Below, one piece after another: positions 1-4,788 of a stretch of DNA of 6,120 nucleotides (positions within the stretch are counted from its first letter, which is position 1; the number at the start of each line of letters is the position of its first letter). This stretch comes from Eggerthellaceae bacterium (lineage in GTDB: Bacteria; Actinomycetota; Coriobacteriia; Coriobacteriales; Eggerthellaceae): the NCBI GenBank assembly GCA_017533165.1, contig JAFXIM010000187.1, positions 1 to 6,120 of the forward strand. Direction: 5' to 3'. Under the pieces are notes generated by a model that saw only the letters and a list, made by a program, of their open reading frames with translations, was not told the origin of the DNA and made no database searches. The translations under genes and the position numbers were made by a program.

Positions 1-713
1 GCGACCTCGCGGGCGTCGCGGCCATGGAGCCCGCAACCCTCTACCGCGAGTTTGGGAAAAACGCCGAGTACCTGATCGACCACGCTTGGGGTCAGGAGCC
101 CTGCACCATCGCCGAAATTCAGTCCTACGTGCCCGAAGGCAGGTCGCTCGTCAACGGACAGGTCCTCCCTTGCGACTACAGCTTCGACGAAGCTCGCTTG
201 GTCATGCGAGAAATGGCCGAGGCCAGCGTCCTCGAACTGGTCGAGCAAGGTCTTGCCACCAACCATATATCGCTTCACGTAGGGTATAAGCGCAACGAGG
301 GCGCAAACGCAGGCGAAGGTAAGCGAGAGCTCTTTGACGGCGGGCACGGCCTGCGTCCCGCACACGGCGGACGCATGGGAGTTTACTCAGGAGGCAGCCG
401 CAAGCTCGACCGGTACACCAACTCCCGCAGCTATCTGATAGCGCGCCTCGAGGAGCTATTCGACGAAACCACCTCCCGCAGCACGCCCATACGTCGCGTG
501 AACATTGGTTTCGCGGGCCTCTCGCCCGAATCAGCCATAACTCCCACGCTCTTCGATGACATAGAAGCGTACGAACGTGAGAACGATCTGCAGAAGACCG
601 TCGCGGCCGTGCGGGAAAAGTTCGGCAAAAACGCGCTGCTCAAAGCAAGCAGCCTGAAGGAAAAAGCCACCGCACGCGAACGCAACGAGCAGGTGGGAGG
701 TCACCATGCATAG
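1..713 (+). CDS. Y-family translesion DNA polymerase (UmuC/DinB/UvrX type), C-terminal part, 5' truncated by window edge
   Basis: The reading frame is already open at base 3 and runs to TAG at 711-713, giving about 236 visible residues. The ATG at 24 is internal, not the start. Y-family polymerases copy past damaged template bases. The palm and finger catalytic residues lie outside the window. What is visible is the end of the thumb/helix-hairpin region (the stretch around FGKNAEYLIDHAWG) followed by the little-finger domain. Family-typical strings are SLVNGQVL, then FDEARLVMREMAE, LHVGYKR, and the C-terminal signature FGKNALLKASSL...RERNEQVGGHHA, which is where Gram-positive members of this family usually end, so the 3' end looks intact. 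The middle stretch with LDRYTNSRSYLIARLEELF also fits. The next gene overlaps its last 8 bases, implying one operon with coupled translation. Such genes are often SOS-controlled, but the promoter is out of view. The family call rests on remembered motifs. Confidence 0.88.
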   Translation, partial: DLAGVAAMEPATLYREFGKNAEYLIDHAWGQEPCTIAEIQSYVPEGRSLVNGQVLPCDYSFDEARLVMREMAEASVLELVEQGLATNHISLHVGYKRNEGANAGEGKRELFDGGHGLRPAHGGRMGVYSGGSRKLDRYTNSRSYLIARLEELFDETTSRSTPIRRVNIGFAGLSPESAITPTLFDDIEAYERENDLQKTVAAVREKFGKNALLKASSLKEKATARERNEQVGGHHA

Positions 714-972
714 CGAGACGCCCAAAAGCCACTCCCCGCGCCCAGACGACAGCACGAGCGCCTACCTTCCCCAGCTTGATTGCTGGCAGGGGCTTTCAGC
801 GCAGGAACGCGAGTACCGCAGCATCAAGCTCGTGGAGCTCGAACGGCGCCTGCAGGCCGATGGCCCTCACCAGGCGCAAGCGCATCCTCAACGCGCGCGG
901 CAGTTCATGCCCTTTGCGGCGCTCAAAGGCTATCACGAGCTCGCCCACTCGAAGGAGCACTGGGAGGAGTAG
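706..972 (+). CDS. Small YolD-like protein, partner gene of the Y-family polymerase
   Basis: This is an 88-residue protein starting at ATG 706, inside the end of the polymerase gene (8-base overlap). A strong Shine-Dalgarno, GGGAGG at 695-700, lies five bases upstream and decides the start. Residues 61-80 contain RARQFMPFAALKGYHEL, which resembles the R-x-x-QF-PFAAL-GY motif of the small YolD-like proteins commonly encoded next to UvrX/UmuC-type polymerases in Gram-positive bacteria. The first 60 residues are hydrophilic and unrecognised. The protein stops only about 12 residues after the motif, so the usual downstream part of the family seems short or absent. No signal peptide or membrane segment is seen. 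The biochemical role of YolD-like proteins is not well defined; accessory work with the polymerase is inferred from gene neighbourhood. Family call moderate, gene call good. Confidence 0.66.
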   Translation: MHSETPKSHSPRPDDSTSAYLPQLDCWQGLSAQEREYRSIKLVELERRLQADGPHQAQAHPQRARQFMPFAALKGYHELAHSKEHWEE

Positions 973-1028
973 CCTCGAAGGTCGCCGCACATGCAAGATG
1001 GGGATGCCGACAACGCGAACGCGGGGAG

Positions 1029-1048
1029 CGCAAAGCTCGGCGGGCGCG
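1029..1048 (+). repeat. Direct repeat, copy 1 (20 bases)
   Basis: The sequence CGCAAAGCTCGGCGGGCGCG recurs at 1092-1110 and differs only by loss of one T. Upstream flanks show weaker similarity (GCGAACGCGGGGAG against GCAGACGCAGCGAG), so the repeated unit may be an eroded tandem copy of roughly 35-40 bases. Function unknown. Confidence 0.7.
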
Positions 1049-1091
1049 GATGCGGCGGTGTTGGGGGCATCCGGCGCAGACGCAGCGAGAT

Positions 1092-1110
1092 CGCAAAGCC
1101 GGCGGGCGCG
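1092..1110 (+). repeat. Direct repeat, copy 2 (19 bases)
   Basis: The sequence CGCAAAGCCGGCGGGCGCG matches copy 1 at 1029-1048 at every base except for one missing T, with copies offset by 63 bases. It lies just before the terminator-like hairpin of the opposing operon. Confidence 0.7.
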
Positions 1111-1128
1111 TTTGTCCGCACCACGCAA

Positions 1129-1159
1129 ATGGGGCCGGGAACTCAATTCCCGACCCCAT
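1129..1159 (-). terminator. Probable terminator hairpin of the nap-nrf operon
   Basis: Arms 1129-1141 and 1147-1159 form a 13-base-pair stem with a 5-base loop. On the + strand one pair is a C/A mismatch (1135 against 1153). In minus-strand RNA the same position is a G-U wobble, so the stem is fully paired only for transcripts coming from nrfH, whose stop is 44 bases away. The minus strand continues with only about three T residues and then GCGTGG, so the U-tract is weak. It may need Rho or act as a 3' end stabiliser. The + strand shows no T-run after the hairpin. Confidence 0.62.
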
Positions 1160-1203
1160 CCGTCAATGCGCTGCTCAAGCCGCCCTCTCTGTAAGTCCGA
1201 CAG

Positions 1204-1929
1204 CTAAGCCATCAGCTTCGCAGACTCCTCGGCGGTCAGCCAACCCTCGGGCGTGGTGACTTCATCATGGCAGCGCGAGCAGGCCATAACCGACTGGCGA
1301 TGAGCCTTGTGGCAGTCGCCGCACTCGAGCTCCTGGTGACGAGCCTCCGTCACGTGAGGATTGTACTCGCCATACGACGCCGTGGTCTTCGCCAGGTCCT
1401 CGTACGTCATGTTGTGACAGCTCTCGTTGAGGCAGAACTCGTTGGGGTCGTCGTTCTTCACATAGTGGTTCAGATCCGTCAGGGTACGCTCGTCAAGCGG
1501 GTAATCGAAATTACCCGACACCCAGAGCACGCCTTCGGTGATCTGCTGGCCCATGGTTGCCTTATGACAGTCAAGGCAGACCATTTCGCCGTTTTCCTTG
1601 TGAGCGACAACGAGCAGATCGCCCATGTCCTCAACGGGGTTGCCCCACTTATCAAGGCCGGCCTCGCCGGAGTTTCCGTCGTAGGTGGCATTGATGGGGT
1701 CCTGCGGGGCATGGCAGATAGCGTTGCAGAAGCTCGGCTGCTCGTGCCACACGAAAAAGCCCGCGCCAGCGACCACTATGATGGCGGCCGCCACGCCAAG
1801 CCCCATGCGGACCTTTGCGCTCTTCAGGAAGGAGAGCTTCCTCTTTGCGCTCGCCGGAGCGCCCTGGGCGCCTTCGGCGTTTTCGGTTGCCTGGACGTCA
1901 AGCTCGGCATCTTTGTTTTTCTCAAACAT
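1204..1929 (-). CDS. nrfH: NrfH-like NapC/NirT-family membrane-anchored multiheme quinol dehydrogenase
   Basis: This 241-residue protein should take electrons from menaquinol at the membrane and pass them to NrfA, encoded 20 bases upstream. Start chosen: ATG at 1929, with GGAAGGA seven bases before it; an in-frame ATG at 1983 would lie inside nrfA and has no clear ribosome site. Layout: a charged cytoplasmic tail of about 40 residues, one membrane segment at about 42-60, then an external heme domain. Heme motifs in order: CNAICH (68-73, CX3CH), CLDCH (118-122), CLNESCH (166-172, CX4CH), CGDCH (203-207) and CSRCH (217-221). The first four line up by context with the four hemes of NapC; the fifth is extra. 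After heme 1 the text is CHAPQ, without the Met at the second position after the His that NapC has in CISCHEM. Candidate distal ligands include H110, H155, H192, H198 and H210. The family is well supported; the NrfH role rests on position. Confidence 0.84.
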   Translation of the reverse strand: MFEKNKDAELDVQATENAEGAQGAPASAKRKLSFLKSAKVRMGLGVAAAIIVVAGAGFFVWHEQPSFCNAICHAPQDPINATYDGNSGEAGLDKWGNPVEDMGDLLVVAHKENGEMVCLDCHKATMGQQITEGVLWVSGNFDYPLDERTLTDLNHYVKNDDPNEFCLNESCHNMTYEDLAKTTASYGEYNPHVTEARHQELECGDCHKAHRQSVMACSRCHDEVTTPEGWLTAEESAKLMA

Positions 1930-1949
1930 GTCTCGATCCTTCCGCTTGA

Positions 1950-3182
1950 TTATGCCAGGAGGGCGAAGCCAGCGTCGACGCAAGCTTCGGCCTTATCGAG
2001 GGTCTCGTTTGCCAGCGTCGGGTTGTGGGCACCCTCGCTGTTCTCGACCATCACGTAGTCCCAATAGAACTGAGCATGACGCTGAAGCTTCTGGGCCTCG
2101 GCCAACTCAGCGGCAGACAGGCTGTCCTTAGCGGCAGCGAGCTGCTGGGTGTAACGCTCGATCTTCTCGGAGATGGCGATCTCGCGATCGGTTACCTGCT
2201 TCTGCCAGGCAGCCACCTCAGCAGAGATGTCGTCATGGCAGACGCCGCACTTCTCGAGCAGAATCTGGCTCTCGAGCGGGCTGGTCAGGTAATGAGAAGA
2301 ATACTTGGATCCGTCCTCTGCGGTACGCGTCTCCATGTGGCAGTCGGAGCAGGCGAAATCCATGCTCGCCATCTGCGATTGCTTACCACCATAGAGGAAC
2401 TCGAACTCGGGGTGCTGAACCTTGATCATCGGAGCGCCCGTGTCAGGATGCTCCCAGTCCTTGAATCCCATTGCGTCGTAGTACGCGAGGATGGCATCCG
2501 GCGTCATCTCGGCAAGACCGGTGTAGGGGTTGGTGGTGGACTTGTCCGTCTCGAAATAGTACTCGTTATGGCACTGTCCGCACACCTGAGCCTCGATCGG
2601 AGCCTTGTCCAGGTCGCTGCCCATCGATGCGACGAAGTACTCGTGCGTAAGCTCGAGCTGCGTCGGATCGTTGCCGTGGCAGTTGTAGCAGCTGATCGGC
2701 TCGGTCATCGTGCTTGCCAGCTCGCTGAATTTGAGAGCGTAAACGCCTTCACCCTGGCTGTTGACCATGGCGGTAAACTGCGGAGTCTTGCAGGTCAGGC
2801 AGTTGGCAAGCGTCGCATCGCCAACACGCGGCGTGTTCATAACGCTGTGAAGCGTGTACGAATGGGACGCGGCCTCATCGTAGCCCTTGGCAAATCCGTA
2901 GCCCTTATACATGGTGTTCAGCGCCGGATAGGTCTCGAGGTAATTGTGCTTACCCGAGTCCGGCGAATTGCTATCGTTTTCCATCAGCGAGGAATACTGC
3001 AGCGGATACAGCCCCGACCAACCCTCGGCCGTCACTATGCCGAATTCGTCTGTGCTCGGCATGATCTCAGCATCCTTTGAGCTGGGGATGTTCTCGCGCG
3101 GGGCGCATGCCGTCAGGCCGACGACCAGGGCGATGGCGCACGCAGAGGCCACGGCCAGCTGCAGCTTCTTGTTCTTCTTCAT
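1950..3182 (-). CDS. nrfA: NrfA, pentaheme cytochrome c nitrite reductase (ammonia-forming), lipoprotein
   Basis: NrfA reduces nitrite to ammonium with six electrons on the outer face of the membrane. The 410-residue protein has the catalytic heme site CLTCK (128-132, lysine instead of histidine as proximal ligand) followed by four CX2CH sites: CYNCH 165-169, CGQCH 201-205, CSDCH 278-282 and CGVCH 312-316. The CGQCHNEYYF block and MIKVQHPE (252-259) match E. coli NrfA; by that alignment E207, Y208, K254 and Q256 are calcium-site ligands and H257 the active-site histidine. R119 is the likely active-site arginine. Residues 1-26 form a lipoprotein signal with lipobox LTAC (Cys26). ATG 3182 has GGGAGG (3189-3194) six bases upstream. 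It is shorter than the 478-residue E. coli enzyme, mostly at the C-terminus, ending soon after the helix with H386. Next to napH and nrfH it completes nitrate-to-ammonium respiration. Confidence 0.96.
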   Translation of the reverse strand: MKKNKKLQLAVASACAIALVVGLTACAPRENIPSSKDAEIMPSTDEFGIVTAEGWSGLYPLQYSSLMENDSNSPDSGKHNYLETYPALNTMYKGYGFAKGYDEAASHSYTLHSVMNTPRVGDATLANCLTCKTPQFTAMVNSQGEGVYALKFSELASTMTEPISCYNCHGNDPTQLELTHEYFVASMGSDLDKAPIEAQVCGQCHNEYYFETDKSTTNPYTGLAEMTPDAILAYYDAMGFKDWEHPDTGAPMIKVQHPEFEFLYGGKQSQMASMDFACSDCHMETRTAEDGSKYSSHYLTSPLESQILLEKCGVCHDDISAEVAAWQKQVTDREIAISEKIERYTQQLAAAKDSLSAAELAEAQKLQRHAQFYWDYVMVENSEGAHNPTLANETLDKAEACVDAGFALLA

Positions 3183-3222
3183 CTTCTTCCTCCCTTCTTG
3201 TTCAAATCGTTTCCCTTGCTTC

Positions 3223-3252
3223 TCTATAGCTTGAAGGGACGCCGTCCCTCAA
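3223..3252 (-). promoter_or_regulatory. Intercistronic hairpin overlapping a weak promoter-like sequence before nrfA
   Basis: The 74-base napH-nrfA gap is the largest in the operon. Read on the minus strand, a strong stem starts a few bases after the napH stop: TTGAGGGAC (3252-3244) pairs with GTCCCTTCAA (3240-3231), nine pairs with one bulged T and a 3-base loop. No T-run follows, so it is not a classic intrinsic terminator; it could be a processing or mRNA-stability element separating the nap and nrf halves. The same bases give TTGAGG (3252-3247), an 18-base spacer and TATAGA (3228-3223), a poor but possible sigma-70 promoter for nrfA. The hairpin is seen directly; the promoter is weak inference. 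Confidence 0.4.
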
Positions 3253-3256
3253 ACTC

Positions 3257-4135
3257 CTATTGCCCTTCCTCTTGGCTTGGGGAAGGTAAGCGCCCGGGTC
3301 TTCCCAGGCGAAGCGACAAGGCCGCCGTCGGGCAGGCATCCACGCAGGAGCCGCACGCCATGCAGTCACCGGCGCGCACGATGCAGTCTTCGCCTTTGAT
3401 GGCAGCATCGAGGATGGCCGGGTCTGCCAGGCAGGCATCCTTGCACTTGTCGCAACCAATGCAGGCTTCATGCTTGATGCGCACGTTTGCCAAACCAACC
3501 TTGCCGAGCAGCTCGTAGAAGCCGCCAAGCGGGCAAATGCTGCGACACCACAGCCGACCGCCGAAACCAAGCTCGATGACAAGAATGGCAACGAGCAGCC
3601 AGAGACCGGCGCTGGACCCAAACAGCAAGCCCTTGTTGATGGCCGACACCGGGGAGAAAATCTCGAACACCGGCACGCAGGTGATGGCGCTGAGAAGCAG
3701 CACCGCTGCAGCGACGCCGACCTTCGCCCTGCGGGGAATGCCTATGGGCGTAGGCTCAATCTTGAGCTTTGTGCGAATCCAGCTCGCAGCTTCGACAAAC
3801 AGGTTCACCGGACACACCCAACCGCAGAAAACGCGGCCGCGCACAAGCCCGTACACCACTAAAACGATCGCAGCACCCGCAAGCCATGTAAGGTCGAAGC
3901 TCTTCGACGCTACGACAACCTGAAGTATGGCGAAGGGGTCTAGCAGGCTTACGCCGAAGACCTCGGAAGACGAAAGACTCCCGAAGAACACGCCCTCCGC
4001 CGGAGTCGGCACCTCAAGATCGCCGCCCAGATAGAAGCCCGCAAGGCCCCACCCCGCCACCAGCAGCGGCAGGGAGAACAGCACGAGCATCAGCAGCTGA
4101 ACCGCGCGACGCGCTATGAGCCATTTCTTCTTCAC
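3257..4135 (-). CDS. napH: NapH, polytopic membrane Fe-S protein of the periplasmic nitrate reductase system
   Basis: NapH is an integral membrane protein of the Nap quinol-oxidising branch, normally working with the Fe-S protein NapG. The 292-residue protein has about four membrane segments (near 11-33, 84-98, 139-155 and 175-192). The two cytoplasmic-side motifs typical of the NapH/NosR/RdxA group are FCGWVCP (103-109) and CRSICP (197-202). A C-terminal ferredoxin domain has two 4Fe-4S sites: C225-x2-C228-x2-C231-x3-C235 and C258-x2-C261-x2-C264-x3-C268-P. The DPFAILQ stretch (66-72) matches the DPLMTLQ of E. coli NapH. The start is GTG at 4135, two bases after the napD stop, with GAAGG nine bases upstream inside napD. 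An 18-residue polar tail follows the second cluster. NapG is not in the window, so its partner must be encoded elsewhere, or NapH works with a different partner. Confidence 0.92.
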   Translation of the reverse strand: MKKKWLIARRAVQLLMLVLFSLPLLVAGWGLAGFYLGGDLEVPTPAEGVFFGSLSSSEVFGVSLLDPFAILQVVVASKSFDLTWLAGAAIVLVVYGLVRGRVFCGWVCPVNLFVEAASWIRTKLKIEPTPIGIPRRAKVGVAAAVLLLSAITCVPVFEIFSPVSAINKGLLFGSSAGLWLLVAILVIELGFGGRLWCRSICPLGGFYELLGKVGLANVRIKHEACIGCDKCKDACLADPAILDAAIKGEDCIVRAGDCMACGSCVDACPTAALSLRLGRPGRLPSPSQEEGQ

Positions 4136-4137
4136 GC

Positions 4138-4449
4138 TTAATCGCCTTCGCTTTCCCTCTGACCGATCGTTTCCTGGCGTACTCCGCCTTGACCTCCATC
4201 GCTTGCTTCGGCTTCATCCAGCTCGTCCTCCACGCTGACGAACACGAGGCCGACGCTCATCATGCCCGCAATGCCCGCAAACGAACTTGCAATGGCATGA
4301 GATGCGTCGACAGAGGGAGCCTCTATGGTCACCACCAGCTTGGTTCCCTGGACCTCATGAACCTCTACGCCGTCAACAGACTCCAACTCGGCTTTGACCT
4401 CAAGGGTAGCTTCGGGCAGCGTGTCGATAACGAGACTCGAGATAGCCAT
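4138..4449 (-). CDS. napD: NapD, chaperone for NapA maturation and export
   Basis: NapD is a small cytoplasmic protein that binds the Tat signal peptide of NapA and is needed for maturation of the molybdenum enzyme. The 103-residue product opens with AISSLVI, then has VEVHEVQGTKLVVTIEA in the middle and IAGMMSVGLVFV near residues 60-75, matching the SLVV...GCEV...QLIVVVEAE...VEGVLAVSLVY pattern of E. coli NapD (ferredoxin-like fold). The last 30 or so residues are an acidic, polar tail that is probably disordered. I chose ATG 4449 because AGGTGA, a six-base match to the 16S rRNA tail, ends five bases upstream (AGGTG plus six). An in-frame GTG at 4458, directly after the napB stop, would add three residues. 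Its presence beside napA argues that NapA is Tat-exported, although the NapA signal peptide is off-window. Confidence 0.9.
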   Translation of the reverse strand: MAISSLVIDTLPEATLEVKAELESVDGVEVHEVQGTKLVVTIEAPSVDASHAIASSFAGIAGMMSVGLVFVSVEDELDEAEASDGGQGGVRQETIGQRESEGD

Positions 4450-4458
4450 GCGATTCAC

Positions 4459-4788
4459 CTAGCCTTGTGCGTGGCAGGTTTGGCACTCAACATGACCGGG
4501 GTCGATCTCGAAGGAGGCCAGGTTGGCCCCTGCGTAATGATCAGCGGGCATGGCGGTGGCGCTTGCCAGCATCGGGTTGGCCTTCTGGTTGGCACCATGG
4601 CAGCCATAGCAACCCTCGGCTCCGAGGTTCTGGTAACGGCCCTCATGCCCGGCGGGCATCAGGGCGGGGGTTCCCGCAAAGCCGCCTTCGCTCAGGTTCG
4701 AGGACTTGGAATCCGAGCAACCAGCGAACAGCAGCACCGAAAGCGCCAGAGCAAAGCAGGCTGCGATCAGCAGGGTCTTCTTCATCAT
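4459..4788 (-). CDS. napB: NapB-like diheme cytochrome c, predicted lipoprotein
   Basis: This 109-residue protein is the likely electron donor to NapA. Residues 1-23 form a signal peptide ending in FAGC, giving a lipobox-type Cys24 (Phe at -3 is less usual). Two heme sites follow: CYGCH (60-64) and CQTCH (102-106). Upstream of each is a histidine placed like the distal ligands of NapB: H48 in PALMPAGHEG, compare PPLIPHKID in known NapB, and H84 in MPADHY, compare the SHF motif. Spacing and order therefore fit NapB, but the protein is shorter than typical NapB (about 150 residues) and is lipid-anchored rather than free in a periplasm. Its ATG follows the napA stop with no gap (the first two codons are both ATG), with AAGGTGG inside the napA 3' end as ribosome site. 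Identification as NapB is by motif layout plus position. Confidence 0.83.
   Translation of the reverse strand: MMKKTLLIAACFALALSVLLFAGCSDSKSSNLSEGGFAGTPALMPAGHEGRYQNLGAEGCYGCHGANQKANPMLASATAMPADHYAGANLASFEIDPGHVECQTCHAQG

Larger units (their letters stand above)
973..1203. other. Convergent non-coding gap between the polymerase operon and the nap-nrf operon
   Basis: No convincing gene is present: the open frames crossing this 231-base stretch on both strands are low-complexity Ala/Arg/Gly/Pro-rich shadows. It contains a direct repeat (1029-1048 and 1092-1110). It also contains a long-range inverted repeat: GGATGCC at 1002-1008 plus CAAC at 1011-1014 can pair with GTTG at 1060-1063 plus GGCATCC at 1066-1072, leaving a 2x2 internal loop and enclosing about 45 bases. 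A terminator-like hairpin follows at 1129-1159. Bases 1160-1203, next to the nrfH stop, show no further structure that I can see. The gap is where both operons should terminate. I see no T-run after a hairpin on the + strand for the polymerase operon. Confidence 0.6.

Noticed and set aside
796..1146. Minus-strand frame of 116 codons, and overlapping frames, across the YolD-like gene and the gap
   Set aside because: Low-complexity Arg/Ala/Pro translation, no ribosome site, and conflict with the terminator hairpin and repeats.
1930..1983. Longer start for the NrfH-like protein at ATG 1983
   Set aside because: It would overlap nrfA by 34 bases and add an Arg/Pro-rich leader without a ribosome site, while ATG 1929 has GGAAGGA at proper distance.
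1267..3080. Long + strand open frames (263 and 351 codons) opposite nrfH and nrfA
   Set aside because: They lie antisense to genes with clear heme motifs and conserved cores; their Leu/Val/Arg/His-rich translations show no family motif and are typical codon-bias shadows.
3231..3252. Intrinsic terminator between napH and nrfA
   Set aside because: The stem is strong but no T-run follows on either strand, so I list it as a hairpin of unknown function.
3202..3621. Minus-strand frame of 139 codons overlapping the napH 3' end
   Set aside because: Different frame from NapH, whose two ferredoxin clusters occupy the same bases; Ala/Ser-rich shadow.
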